Source: Euborellia annulipes
Taxonomy: Eukaryota; Arthropoda; Insecta; Dermaptera; Anisolabididae
Assembly: GCA_023213315.1 (NCBI GenBank)
Contig: JAKCPI010002804.1
Span: forward strand, 62,001 to 126,000
Direction: 5' to 3'
Length of the DNA stretch: 64,000 nt
Part shown: positions 45,701-56,064 of the stretch, in pieces
Layout of the letters: the number at the start of each line of letters is the position of its first letter
Numbering within the stretch: position 1 is the stretch's first letter
Made by a program: the position numbers and the translations under genes
Notes under the pieces: generated by a model
The model's database searches: none
What the model saw: the letters and a program-made list of their open reading frames with translations, nothing else
Told to the model about the DNA's origin: nothing

Positions 45701-47681
45701 ACTCAATAAGGGGCATCAATGATTTGGAGTTATCTGAATGCCAGTGCGAAAAATTTTTGTTCCCGCTTTGACTACGATCTTTTTCCAAGATTGTTGTCAG
45801 ATGTCAGAGATCAAAACTCGAACGAGTAATTCAGATCCTCCATTTGTTGCAGATAGATCATGGCCTCTCCATTAGAAGTTTGCACCAAAGAGGAACAACG
45901 ACAAGTGATCTGGTTTTGGTGGTGTATCAGGGGCCAAAATCCACCAAAGACTTTCGGTCACTACGGGAACAGTGACTTGCTCTGTGTTCCATCATTTGTG
46001 GTCGTAGATGGTAGACTGCATAACACTTGTGCGACCATTTTTGAATTTTTTAATCCATTCGTAGACACTGTTCACGTATTGTGCCGAAAGTCTTTAATGG
46101 ATTTTGGCCCCTGATACATAGGTGTTTCTCGGGGGGGGGGGGGGGGGGGTAATCTGGTGTGAATAAATGATTCTAATTTGATTTATCCCATCCATTCAAC
46201 TTTTATCTTTTCCTCCTCGGACAGAAGTTATTATTTATTTAAAAGAAAAGAAAAAGAATTAAACATACCGAAATATTTCAGGTCTCTGATGTTTTAAAAA
46301 ATGAGTTCGAACTGATTTTCTACTAAAAATCTTCCGACCGCAACACATCACGTATCCTCTTGAATTGTGTTTTTTTGTATAGTGTTCGCATAAATGAGTG
46401 AAACTCGGGAAAATGAATTGTTTCCCCTTTGATGCACATTCTTCGCAGGAGAATTTATAAAATTCAGCCAATTCACACGCCTTCACGACTTCATCCGTTA
46501 ATTTTTTCTCTTTTGTTTTCTTTTTAGATGCAGATATCGTTATTTTAAGGGCTGCTTCACTTGCCGATTCATCTGAGTGAGAATCCACTTGTTTTTCTTC
46601 TTCTTTTGTGTTCGATAAATCTATTTGAGTGATTGTCAAATTTGCTTGTTCATAGAATTGATTTTCAGGCCAAAATGAATTGCTTATGTCTTTAATAAGA
46701 GTAATCTGTTGTTCATTTGTTGTTGTTGATTCTAAAGGAGAATCTAATGAGGAAGAAGTATTTAATTTAATCTCAGTCTCTGATGAATACATCAATTCAT
46801 TTTCTGATAAAATTAATCCAAATTTCCTTTGTATTTCTTCAACTTTTAAAAAGAAAAGATGGAAGTTGTCCAATTGATTATAACAAATTTGACAAATCAT
46901 TTTTGGTAACGAGTCGTCGTGTCTCACCTAGAATTGATCAATTAATTATTAATATAAATCAGTTATAGGTAAAAAAAAGCTTTTAAATGAAGTTATTGAA
47001 TTGAGGGAGCGCTGGCGTGGCTTCGAGGCCAGGTTAAGTAATAATATTTTTTTTTTAAACTTGCAGGGGTCCCGGCCCAATTGTTTCGGTCCTTCGGTCG
47101 CAGTTCGGTTTCCTTAGATTAAAAAAAATATAAAACAACTAGGGAATTCTCGGCTAATGTCAAAAGAGTGAACTAGTGAAGTGTAAGCCAGAGCCCCCTG
47201 GGTGGCTTCGAGTCCTATAGTAAAGATTAACCAGTTTAACAATTGGTATAAATGAGATAATTTTTAAAACATATATATATATAAACAAGAAATGAGAATA
47301 CTGCTTAATGGTAAATAAAAAAAATTACAATTCTGGTTTTATTTAATTATTCAATAAAAGAGCAAAAAAATATTGAAAATAATAAGTATATTTAGATTTA
47401 TGTTAATATATAGATAGCTATATTTTCTTTTTGATAAAAAACATAATTTATATTCATATCAGAAATTATAAAATTTTTTTTTACATATTTGAACTAAATA
47501 ATATTTTATAGATAGGGCTATTAAAATAAAGAGCACATACCCAAAACTTAAAAATTTTCCAAACTTTGGCTTGGACAGAAAATTTTTGTCCCAATTCACT
47601 AAAGATATGCAAATTATTTGATGCATTTGATAAACATAATCGACAGTCCGTTTCTCTCGCATCATCCAAATTCCCTTCCAT
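35271..47681 (-). CDS. ZAD-C2H2 zinc-finger protein, downstream paralogue (5 exons)
   Basis: Predicted DNA-binding nuclear regulator. Exons: 47681-47541, 46927-46269, 39807-39607, 36602-36426 and 35637-35271. All introns are GT-AG (donors GTATGT, GTATGT, GTAAGT, GTAAAC) and the joined frame is 514 codons plus stop. Exon 1 starts the ZAD (CRLC, residues 13-16), exon 2 completes it (ICQICYNQ). An acidic, Ser/Thr-rich linker follows, then ten C2H2-type fingers. The second is atypical with adjacent cysteines (YVMCCGRKIF), as in its neighbour. It ends GVAGRNSNNNTN... The start Met is the first before the ZAD. It lies 368 bp downstream of its paralogue in the same direction, a tandem duplicate. The introns carry most transposons from 35.7 to 46.2 kb. 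Splice sites are inferred, not proven. Confidence 0.88.
35742..35799. repeat. Short AATCTGGTGTG hairpin repeat
   Basis: Compact version of the 11204-11294 repeat: AATCTGGTGTG arms around CTTTCTCTTACCTTTGG. The adjoining sequence to about 36030 (ATGGGAAAATATTTATATTTTGTTACCATG) is shared with 11340-11390 and, inverted, 59430-59460. Lies in an intron of the downstream ZAD gene. Confidence 0.65.
36648..36728. repeat. Poly-T/poly-C tract
   Basis: About 30 T followed by interrupted runs of C. Homopolymer lengths may not be reliable. Confidence 0.8.
37017..37050 (-). ncRNA. Hammerhead-like motif, one core change
   Basis: TTGAGGA (first C of the core changed to T), GGGA/TCCC stem II, GAAAC, GTC. 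Lies beside an oppositely oriented intact motif at 37067. Confidence 0.5.
37067..37101 (+). ncRNA. Type I hammerhead ribozyme, family C, intact core
   Basis: CTGAAGA, stem II GGC-A-GGG/CCC-A-GCC with loop TTGAT, GAAAC, GTC. Stem I is short (GGG-type, about 3 bp). Same sequence as the pair at 41059 and 41421. Confidence 0.7.
37242..37272 (-). ncRNA. Hammerhead-like motif with GAC at the cleavage triplet
   Basis: CTGATGA, stem II GGCC/GGCC, GAAAC, then GAC where GTC is expected. Probably inactive. Confidence 0.5.
38333..38363 (+). ncRNA. Hammerhead-like motif with GAC at the cleavage triplet
   Basis: Inverted twin of 37242-37272 with the same GAAACGAC, so the change predates or is shared by both arms. 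Confidence 0.5.
39890..40460. mobile_element. Decayed palindromic hammerhead element
   Basis: TTGTCGACGTTTCGGGC at about 39918 (minus) and CTCATGA...GAAACGTCG at 40317-40348 (plus) are the two ribozyme ends. Both cores are damaged. The flanks AGAAGAGAGAAATATATTATTTTT and CTTATTTCATACACTT are shared inversely. Lies in a ZAD-gene intron. Confidence 0.5.
41059..41093 (-). ncRNA. Type I hammerhead ribozyme, family C
   Basis: CTGAAGA, a 6-bp stem II with one A-A mismatch, GAAAC, GTC. Stem I is weak (GG/CC then mismatches), so activity is uncertain without tertiary contacts or dimerisation. Confidence 0.7.
41421..41455 (+). ncRNA. Type I hammerhead ribozyme, family C
   Basis: Exact inverted partner of 41059-41093; the two point outward towards the ends of the element. 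Confidence 0.7.
41967..42161. mobile_element. Tc1/mariner-type miniature element, right end truncated
   Basis: TACAGTGAGGGACAATATTA at left and inverted GGTCCCACCCATGCG at right, as in the complete copy at 53779-53980. The last ~20 bp of the right terminus are missing. Confidence 0.6.
42992..43026 (-). ncRNA. Type I hammerhead ribozyme, family B
   Basis: CTGATGA, stem II GAGGAAA/TTTTCTC (7 bp, one G-T), GAAAC, GTC. Stem I is short (AGA/TCA-type). Confidence 0.7.
43431..43709 (+). pseudogene. PLE GIY-YIG endonuclease C-terminal fragment
   Basis: IRLYEHDYSVRKGKRSTALS is followed by GHTFDLDNVEILSFEPNY and KRTTSEKCYIKL, the conserved end of the PLE endonuclease domain (A.H...GH.FD...NV.IL..E.NY..R). 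It ends with a stop at 43707. The GIY and YIG motifs and the RT are missing. In full PLEs this domain nicks the target. Confidence 0.8.
44080..44385. repeat. 44-bp tandem array inside the PLE
   Basis: TATATAACTTGCTACTCTAT recurs every 44 bp (44121, 44165, 44209 and on), about six to seven units. An A-rich run follows at 44440-44466, so the array may sit before a polyA-like tail. Confidence 0.85.
44738..44772 (+). ncRNA. Type I hammerhead ribozyme, family B
   Basis: Inverted twin of 42992-43026: CTGATGA, 7-bp stem II, GAAAC, GTC. Confidence 0.7.
45470..45860. other. Intron sequence with CA repeat
   Basis: (CA)n microsatellite at 45484-45520; otherwise unremarkable. A perfect-looking AT-rich hairpin lies at 45316-45373 just upstream. 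Confidence 0.6.
45860..46119 (+). pseudogene. mariner transposase N-terminal fragments in head-to-head inversion
   Basis: Plus strand: MASPLEVCTKEEQR, then after a frameshift VSGAKIHQRLS. Minus strand from 46119: VSGAKIH(stop)RLSAQY, then NSVYEWIKKFKNGRTSVM. Both are the N-terminal HTH region of a mariner transposase, so two copies of the same stretch face each other (arms 45922-45957 and 46084-46119). The catalytic domain is absent. Lies in the large intron 2 of the downstream ZAD gene. Confidence 0.75.
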
Positions 47682-48049
47682 TATGAATAAGAATTAATAT
47701 TTTAAATTATAAAAAATAAATAATTTTTTTGACGTTTATAAAACAAATAAAAAGTTGGAATCTGAAGATATGAACGAGAGAAAGATTCGAAATGAACGCA
47801 GCAATGATTGCGGTTGAATCAGTGCTGATTTTTTTTTTTTTTTTTTTAAAGAAAAAATTATATTAATTATATATATAAAAAGCAAATAATTTTACATTAA
47901 TAAAATATATGAATTAATATTTAACAATTGTTTTAAATAAATAAATAAAATATTATTGAAAATAAAAATAAAAATTAAGTTATAATTAAAAAAAGATAAT
48001 ATACGAAAAATAAAAATAAAAAATAAATCGCCTGAATTTTGTGATCTTT
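47682..48049 (-). promoter_or_regulatory. Spacer between the two ZAD genes
   Basis: 368 bp, very AT-rich, with a T-run at 47828-47847. It must contain the 3' end of the upstream gene and the promoter of the downstream gene unless they share a transcript. No convincing TATA or polyA signal could be chosen in such AT-rich sequence. Confidence 0.4.
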
Positions 48050-50208
48050 TTAGAATTCAATTGGTTCAAAAGACATTTTATCAATTGATGATTGTGAAGG
48101 GCTAATATTTAAAGATTGCATGATATATAAAGAAGAGAGGTTTGTGTTGGTTTGTTGTTCATTTTGTTGTTGTATATTTGTTGTAGGAGAAGGGGGCGGC
48201 GGTAGAGAAGGCAGAGAAGGCGGTAAAAAAGAAGGCAGAGAATAATCAGAAGTTGTGAGAGGATTTTGTTGGTGTTGGTGTTGTCTTCCTGGCCCTTGAG
48301 CTGAATGCATATGCATCGACGCCAGAACTTCAATTGCATTCGCTTCACGGGATTTGCAATGGTTTGACACATGCAACTGAAACAAATAAACAAATCTTTT
48401 TATTACTCATTAATATTAAAAAGGAAAACTCAAATAAAAAGTGCTAAGGCTATTTTGTTTCCTTTTATCGGGGGTGACCAACCTTTTTCAAAGCAAGGAT
48501 ATCTAGGCTTAATTACACCAGCGTTTTTCCAACTGGGAGGCGCGAATATTGAAAAATTGATTGAATTATCTTGAGATACGAAAATTTCAGACTCTATCTC
48601 TCGTTCAATTTTGGCTGAATATTCATGCAGAACATAATATTTTAGTATTGAAAGTTTTTATACCTATATAACTGGTATGCATACAAATTAAATGAATATT
48701 AACCATTAATGCATATTCCTAAGACCATTAGTGAATTGTTCTGAATTGAGGATGGTCCTAAACAGGACCGAAACGTCAGCACTGAGTGAATAAACGAAAA
48801 TATAATTAGCTGCTCTCTCTTTTTTATTCTCCTTCTAATATAATATTTTGTCAAACAAAACTTTAAAATTAATGCTGCTTTTCACAACATATTTTATAAA
48901 ATGGGGGGGAGGGGGAGGAAGAAAATATTTTTTGAATTTTTTTTATAAACAATAATATTCTCTCTATACTTTTTGGAAGCAGATCTGGGGAGGACACACA
49001 GCAGATTCAAAGTGTGTATATACCGGTATATATATATATATACAGGGATGGGCAAGTTACTCGATTTTGAGTAACGAGATACAAAATACCAATTACTTCA
49101 GATTTTTGTAACGAAATACAAGATACCAATTATTCACGGGTTTGTGTAACGAGATACAAGATACCAATTACGTATTTCAAATACATTGAAAATACCAATT
49201 ACAAACAAATTTTTCCTTGATTTTAAAATACTTTTTGGTGGGCTAATTCTGGAACTAGAGCCCTGCACGGGTACCCGCCCGGCCCGCGGGCTTTGGAGGC
49301 CATGAAAAAATTACGGGCGGGTACCAAGTCTAAATAAACGGGTTCGGGCGGACGGGCATGCAAATGAAATTTTATTTAAAAATTGCTAGACATTCGTTCA
49401 TTCTTTCACTAAATCTCGGGCGGGTATGGGGGGGTTTGAAAAAATTCCCGGGCGGGCCTGAAGAATGATAAAAAATTACGGGCGGGAAGTCAAAAAAAAT
49501 AGGGACACGGGCCGATCCGGGCCAAAAAAAATCGGCCCGTGCAGGGCTCTATTTGGAATCCTAAATAAATTTAGTTTAGGAAAGTGGCAGCTAAACTTAT
49601 ATTGGAGAATACCTTTGGAAAATCGAAAAAAATAAAATTAATCATGACACTAAAAAAAATTTATTTATAAAAATATGAAAAGGTTTCAAAAAACCAAGTT
49701 TTCAAAAGTTTTGTCGGATAATCTGGAACTTGATGGAGAATGAATAAACCCGCAAATGAAAACAATCTTTCAACTGGGGCAGAAGAACAAAGATTTAGTC
49801 GTTGAGAGCTGGTTGAAAGAAGAAAACAAAAAAGTTTTTTAACGAAGAGTGAAAATTTGGCGGATTGATTGACTTCTCTTTACTGGTTTTTACTAAGATT
49901 CAGAGCAGAGAACCCACACGACGATTACATACAGTAATATTAAATAAATTAAAACGATTTCAGCTCCCTTTACAAGACTTTTTACACTGCGGCAAATTAA
50001 AAAAAAAAAAAAAAAGTATTTGGTATCTCGAATTTCAGATACCAATTACTAAAAAAATGTAACGAAATACAAGATACCAATTACTTTGCCAATGCTGTAA
50101 CGAGTTACAAGATATCAATTAATATTGTATTTGGTATCTTGTATTTCAAATACATGTAACTGATTAACGGGGCCCATCCCTGTATATATATAAGATTAAC
50201 GCCCATCC

Positions 50209-50243
<35 letters not shown>

Positions 50244-53200
50244 CTAATGGTGGGTAGTTTGCATTATCCAGATCCCTTACTTTTACAACGCAGGTTTTCT
50301 CAGTACAACACAAGCACAGATACAGCATATAATGATAATTTATTAAAAATTATTTTGCATTATCTAGATCCTGATCTCACTGAGGAAGGCACGTAGCACA
50401 GCGGCCGAAACCCAAGAGGTCTGAGATTATTTATATGTCAACTAGAGAGAATAAATATATTATTTTACTATAATATATACATGTTTCATTCTCAAAATTC
50501 TCGACGACTGAATTGACCTTTTCCCATCTTCTAAATATTAATCTGCAGTCCTGGTGAGTTCATTATTAAATATTTATTGCCATTTAATAAGGACCATAGG
50601 CTATGCGAGTCAAGGTTAGATTGAACTAAACTGTTGGACCTTATTAAATGGCAATAAATATTTTACACATTCGACTTTTTGAGGAATTTTATTGAAACAC
50701 TTCAGCTCTGAGGATGGTCGCAAATGTGACCGAAAAGTCGGCTTGAACTGCCTAATAAACGAAATAAAAATAGCTGCATTCGCTCTTTCTTTATTCCTTA
50801 CTACAAGATACTACTCAGCTATCGACCTCACACTAATATTTTTAATTTAGTGTTCCACGACCGACAAGTGCGCGCGTGATTGGCCATCCCGGATTTAATC
50901 TTAAGAAGAAATATTTTTTACCTTTAAACTTGATTTTTGTTTAAAATATTTAAAACAGCCTCCACATTTGAATTGTTTTTCCACATTATGCGTTTTCAAA
51001 TGATGATTTAGGCGAGTCTTTATCTTAAAAACCTCAAAAGAAAAGAAAAGAAAAAGAACAGTTAGTCAAAATGAAAAGCAAAAGCTACCTAATGCAGGGC
51101 CGGCGCCCCCTGCAAAGTTCTGACACTTGCTGCATCGTCCCGGACCTGAACTTGTGCCAACATAAATAAATAAATACCTTTGAACATAAAGGACATGGGT
51201 AGTTGGCATCTGACTCGTGTATTTTCATATGATTTTTCAGAGTTAATTTATTCTTCATTCTGAAACAGATGCAAAGGAAATATTTTAATAAAGTTTTAAA
51301 ATTTCTCTATCAAGTCTGATCAAAAATTTCTTGAATTAAAAAGAAGAGATTTATTGACTTTGGAGCAGGCGCGGTGGAGGAGGGGGCGGGCCGATCAAGC
51401 CCTCTCTCCCATCTCACAATCAGAGCAACTAGCGATTTTGGGCAAATTCTTGGCTAATTCTCTCTCCCGGATATAGAAGACATAGCAGCCAGGGAATTAA
51501 ATAAATGACTCATTTAATCAATCAATCAATCGTCGACGTTTCGGTCGCAAATCACGGCCCTCCTCAGGACGAATAATTGTTAGAATACAAGATTAACAGT
51601 ATTATTTTGAATTGTCATTGTACATTATACAATATTTATTTCATGACTAATATATGTAATATGAGTGACTTGCTCGCTTAGATTTGATTGTAAGAAGCCC
51701 TAAGCGAGCAAGTCACTCATATTACATATATTAGTCATGAAATAAATATTGTATAATGTACAATGACAATTCAAAATAATACTGTTAATCTTGTATTATA
51801 ACAATTATTCGTCCTAAGGAGGGCCGTGATTTGCGACCGAAACGTCGACGAATGATTGATTGATTGATTGATTAAATAAAAGTCTTTTATTTGATTCCTT
51901 GGCTGCTACGTCTCCTATATTCAAAAAAATTACATCATAAAAACAATTTCATTTATATTATGCTCTATAAATGTCAATTAAATTATTATCATAAGAAATG
52001 TTGCTCCCATTCAGTCTACTTGCTGAGCGCTGAATATGTACGTAGCTAAGCAAGTGATAAATAAGAAGCCAACAAATCTGTACAATAATTCAAGAAATTT
52101 TATATATATATCAAACAAAACCATTTTTAATCATTTAATCATTTCTTAAATATAAGTACTTTTTTTGGCAAGTTGGACAGGCTAGGAATTCTTCTCCCTC
52201 GCGATGTGTTAACATATGTGCTTCAAGTACACTTCGGTGTGTGAATATTTTAGCACAAACATGACAGATTTCAGTTGTCAGGCCCAAATGTATGGATTTT
52301 ACATGATACATAAGCGTAGTCAAATGCTTGAAACTGTTTCAATTAAATTAATATGTAATAATAAAAATAAAGAGAAGAGAAAGAGCAAAAACAAAGAACA
52401 AACCGCTTGCCACAAGTCTTGCATGGATGTATTAATGTCAATTCATCTGGTAAATGTGTTCTTGTGTGTTTAGAGAGATCTTCTTTAAAGACAAAAGCAC
52501 GAGAACATTCTGAACATCGATACGGACGATTTGTTGAATGTCGAAGTTTATGCATCTCTAAACATCGTGAATTTGCAAGTTGTTTGCCACATAGATTGCA
52601 TCTACGGAATAAATTAAAGCACGTTTGTACATCCCTGGCACTGAGCACGCACACATATGAGGCAAAAAACATCAAATGGCAGGCAGAACCAAGTACTCAC
52701 ACAGTACACATCTGAGCACTCGGATACTGTCTCAATTCTTTGCCTCATATGTGTGCGTGCTCAGTGTGTATGTACTACGTGGCTTTTTATTAAAAAAATT
52801 AAGCCTTTGTTTTTTAATTACCTAAAAAGTTCTGGTTGATTGTGTTTAAGAAAATGCGTTCGAACAGATTTGCGACTAAATAATCTTTTGCTACAACAAA
52901 TAACATATCCTCTTTGTCCATGGTGCCTTTCATAGTGAGCGCAAAGTCTAGCGAAATTAGAGAACGTATTCTCTGTGTCAGAAACTCCGGCCTTTTTACA
53001 TTCGCTACATGCATAATTATAGAATTGTGCAAGTGTAGAGCGTTCTAAACGAATTATTTGTCCATGCGCCTGTAATTTTGGTCTTAATGCAAAAAATTAA
53101 TAAAAAATTAGACTTGTTTTTTTAAGAAGAAAAATAAAAAGAAACCTTTCAAGAAGAATCCCATCATTATCTTCACATCTTCGTGGTCTTCCTCTTTTAA

Positions 53201-55659
53201 CGAAACGTTTCAAGCCATTTGGGTCCAAGCCATCTTCTAAATTTATTTCCGTTTGTGTTATTTTGGAATCACATGCTAGAAACAAAGAAATTTTTTATAA
53301 GTACATTTGACAGCTACCAGGTATGAGGGATGTTCTACTCTAAACACCGTAAAATTTAAAATAAAGACGATTTAGGCTAGCTAGTTTGTAGTTTTGTTGT
53401 AAGTTCCGGGATGACCAAGCTGGAGCTCGGTGGTTTTTTCTTTTGATAAAATTGGGAAAAACTAAAAAAGTATTATACCTCAGTAAAGTACTAGTACTCG
53501 AAGTAGTTCAAAGACAAAACTTAGCTTAATTTCATATTGTTTCTAAAAATTTGAAATAAATCAAAGTGAATTTTTAAGAAAATTGGAAAAACTAAAAAAG
53601 AACACCAGTGCCCTAAAGTACTAGTACTCGAATTTTCCCAAAGATGAGACCTAGCTCAAGTTCCAATTGGTGCTGGAAAGAGTACTTGTATATGTTTAAA
53701 ATTTGAAAAAAAAAAAAAATCGTTAGAGCCGTTTCGAGAGCTGATGTGCTGACAAACAAACGAACAAACAAATAAACGTACAGTGAGAGTCAATATTAAG
53801 TCCCCCCCCCCATGCGTTTTCTCATTTTCTCAGTGTTTTTATAAAAGAAAATGAAAATCATTATTGGAAATTTTGAACCATGAAAGTTTTCCATTAAAAA
53901 ATATATATTTTTTTAAAAAACAATGAAATAATCACAAGTAGAAAACGCATGGGTGGGACTTAATATTGTGCCTCACTGTAAATTTCAAAAACCTTTCACA
54001 CATATTGAATATATATTTAAATTCCAATGAAACTTTGTATTTAATAAATTTTTCTTGCCGCAAATACCAGGAGTAACTTTCCTCCTTGTTTGATTGATTC
54101 CTCTGACTGTATCTATATAATCATAGAAATATTATAAGGATACTAAACATACACATCGTAAAGAAATATATAACTCTAATAGGTAAGGGAAAGTAAAAAT
54201 AAAATCCAAAATCGGGCCATGGGTTGGCCACCCCGGATATGCATTTTACAACACAATGATAAAAAAGCAAGATTTTGAATTTGACAAGATTATTTAATCT
54301 ATTTCTATATATATTTTCAAATTTAGGATCTGACCAAATGCTATTCTACCAGGACCATTAATGTATATAAAAAAAAAAAAAAAAAAATTTATATTTACAT
54401 TTCGAAGCCAGATTTTGGGAGATTATCATCAATTTATCAAATTGTAGATCTTGATGCAAATAAAAATCCAAATTTTTTTGAATTTGTTCAACTTTAAATG
54501 CAACATTATAAAATTTTTCTATATGGAAAAAACAATTATTACAAATCTTTTTCGGTAAGGGTTCATCAAATTTTACCTGAAACAGAGAAAAAAGGCAACT
54601 TTTCATTTTTGTGCTTCCTTCTAATGAAAGGAATAATAGATCTGCAGAGGGCCAGGAACCACAAATAGAGGAGGGCGGAGATAAGCCCCAGGAAAGTAAA
54701 ATTGGACATTTTCAACAAACGTTTTGTAAATTAGTTGAACAATTTTGATTAAAAAAAAAATACAAGTTTTTGATAAATAGAATCAAATGCATCATATCAG
54801 TTATATTGAGATGGTTAAATGAATAAAAAAAGTAGCAATTGATATGTGATAGAATGTTTATTTTATATTTAACACATCTAAATGTCAACTATAAATACCT
54901 GAGATTTTTAAAATTTTATAATTTCCCCTTGAACAACTAACAGTAAAAAATGATATATTATTCAAACATAAAATTGTTAATAACACAATTGAATGTCCAT
55001 CACTATTGGAACAAATAAAATTCAAATGTAACAGACAAAATTTCAATATAAATTTAATTGACATTAATTTAATTGCATATGAGCGTCTAAAATATTATAT
55101 ATTTAAATTTTAATCTGGAGAAACCTAGAACACTCTTTTGTAACTTTCTATTTGTAAGGTAAATCAAATAATATTGTTGAATTGTTTCTAAGGGTATTTA
55201 TCTAACAAGTGATTTCCAGGCCTGACATCAAAATATTAATTAACGCTGTGAGGAAGGTCTGATAGAACGATCATGGATGTTTTCCTTGTAGGCGTCTGTT
55301 AAGAGGAAATAAATTATTTATTTATATAAATTGTTTGATGTTTTGCATTTAATTATTCCGTTTTGGCTCCAAACATCCTAATAAGAAATTCTATTTAACA
55401 ATAAAAGTTTAAATTAAATCTGAAAAGAGTCTAAAAATAATAAGAAATTATTTTTCAAATATTCTATGAAAAATAAAATACGAATCAATTTTTCAATAAA
55501 ATAAATGTTAAAAACAAAATATATATTTACCCAAATTCTATATAATTTCCATATTTTCGATTGTAATCCAATACGAAATCCATAATCACCAAAAATTTCA
55601 ATTGGATTTGTGTCATTTTGTAAGCACAAACGACATAAATAATTAAGCGGAGACGACAT
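48050..55659 (-). CDS. ZAD-C2H2 zinc-finger protein, upstream paralogue (9 exons)
   Basis: Predicted DNA-binding nuclear regulator. Exons: 55659-55531, 54576-54399, 53275-53146, 53082-52822, 52601-52404, 52333-52160, 51259-51178, 51032-50922, 48376-48050; joined frame 529 codons plus stop. Introns are GT-AG, several with GTAAAT or GTTTCT donors and TTTCAG-like acceptors. ZAD: CRLC (residues 9-12) and ICNNC in exon 2. A basic patch RFVKRGRPRR in exon 3 looks like an AT-hook or nuclear signal. Nine fingers follow, the second with adjacent cysteines (VICCSKRLF). The last exon adds a tail rich in Q, P and S. Fingers are split by introns. Three intron positions and phases match the paralogue; four introns are unique to this copy. 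Confidence 0.88.
48746..48777 (+). ncRNA. Hammerhead-like motif, one core change
   Basis: TTGAGGA, stem II GGTCC/GGACC, GAAAC, GTC, followed 60 bp on by TTAGCTGCTCTCTC, the PLE-type end. The first core base is changed. Confidence 0.5.
49043..50182. mobile_element. hAT-type element with CAGGGATGGGC ends
   Basis: CAGGGATGGGCAAGTTACT at left and the inverse (GGGGCCCATCCCTG) at right. Subterminal repeats GAGATACAAGATACCAATTAC recur on both sides. Flanked by (TA)n, so an 8-bp duplication cannot be distinguished. A second right end (GCCCATCCCTG) lies at 50200-50211. No transposase. Lies in the last intron of the upstream ZAD gene. Confidence 0.65.
49256..49551. mobile_element. Nested 296-bp miniature element, TAGAGCCCTGCACGGG ends
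   Basis: Perfect 16-bp inverted termini TAGAGCCCTGCACGGG, GC-rich subterminal CGGGCGGG repeats, and 8-bp flanks TCTGGAAC/TTTGGAAT (6 of 8 identical). Inserted in the 49043-50182 element. hAT-like. Confidence 0.7.
50380..50411 (+). ncRNA. Hammerhead-like motif, decayed 3' side
   Basis: CTGAGGA, GGC...GCC stem II, GAAAC, but CCA replaces GTC. Confidence 0.35.
50559..50670. repeat. 28-bp inverted repeat
   Basis: AAATATTTATTGCCATTTAA near 50559 is inverted near 50640-50668; spacer about 55 bp. Next to the 50708 hammerhead, so probably the interior of the same kind of palindrome. Confidence 0.55.
50708..50739 (+). ncRNA. Hammerhead ribozyme motif, near-intact
   Basis: CTGAGGA, stem II GGTC/GACC with an added G-T, GAAAA, GTC. 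Followed by ATAGCTGCATTCGCTC, the PLE-type end. Confidence 0.55.
51535..51567 (-). ncRNA. Type I hammerhead ribozyme, intact core
   Basis: CTGAGGA, stem II GGCCG/CGACC (one mismatch), GAAAC, GTC; stem I TCGTC/GACGA, 5 bp. Confidence 0.7.
51814..51846 (+). ncRNA. Hammerhead-like motif with core G-to-A
   Basis: Inverted twin of 51535-51567 but with CTAAGGA: the invariant core G is A, which should abolish cleavage. Confidence 0.55.
52639..52768. mobile_element. 130-bp miniature inverted-repeat element
   Basis: Arms ACTGAGCACGCACACATATG... and inverse, about 27 bp, in the intron between exons 4 and 5 of the upstream ZAD gene. Family unknown. Confidence 0.65.
53779..53980. mobile_element. Tc1/mariner-type miniature element, complete
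   Basis: TA-flanked CAGTGAGAGTCAATATTAAG and inverse CAGTGAGGCACAATATTAAG, palindromic throughout, 202 bp including the TAs. In the intron between exons 2 and 3 of the upstream ZAD gene. Confidence 0.75.
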
Positions 55660-56060
55660 GTCTTGCGGTTTGTTTTCTTGAGAAACACGCTTACGAAAGT
55701 AAATTCAAACTTTGATTAGCCTTCCCATCGAATCGAATGTTTCAGAATAAATAATACGATTAAAAAAACGGAAAATATAGAATATAAAAAAACGGAGATA
55801 AACTTCTTATAAACGAGAATTTGGATTTGGATCATTAGAACTTTACCCAAAAAAATTAAACTCATTTGAGATTTTGCAGAATAAAAAAATTTAATATTAA
55901 TGTAATATTAAAAAATATATTAGAAAAAGAAAAAAGAAATAACCTCTGGCCATTAATTCAATTCTGACATTATTGAATTAATAATAGAATCTATTGTTGC
56001 TAATAATAATTGATTTTTGAATTTTAAGAGAAAGTAAAAATTAATATGTCAAATTTGGAT
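55660..56060 (-). promoter_or_regulatory. 5' flank of the upstream ZAD gene
   Basis: AT-rich with no repeat recognised until about 56010. The promoter should lie here if the 5' UTR is short; no specific element can be supported. Confidence 0.35.
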
Positions 56061-56064
56061 ACCA

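Larger units (their letters stand above)
51487..51910. mobile_element. Palindromic hammerhead-bearing miniature PLE
   Basis: Arms 51487-51685 and 51693-51910 are near-perfect inverted copies meeting at a very short centre. Termini ATAGCAGCCAGGGAATT and TTCCTTGGCTGCTACG. TGAT/ATCA repeats flank the ribozymes. No clear TSD. Lies between exons 6 and 7 region of the upstream ZAD gene (intron downstream of 51259 is excluded; it is in the 52160-51259 intron). Confidence 0.7.

Noticed and set aside
52407..52715. Plus-strand open frame over zinc-finger exon 5
   Set aside because: Antisense shadow of the ZAD gene exon; the minus strand has the C2H2 pattern and splice sites.
55246..55280. Hammerhead at GTGAGGAAGGTCTGATAGAACGATC
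   Set aside because: Lacks the CTGANGA and GAAAC core spacing; at most a very old remnant.
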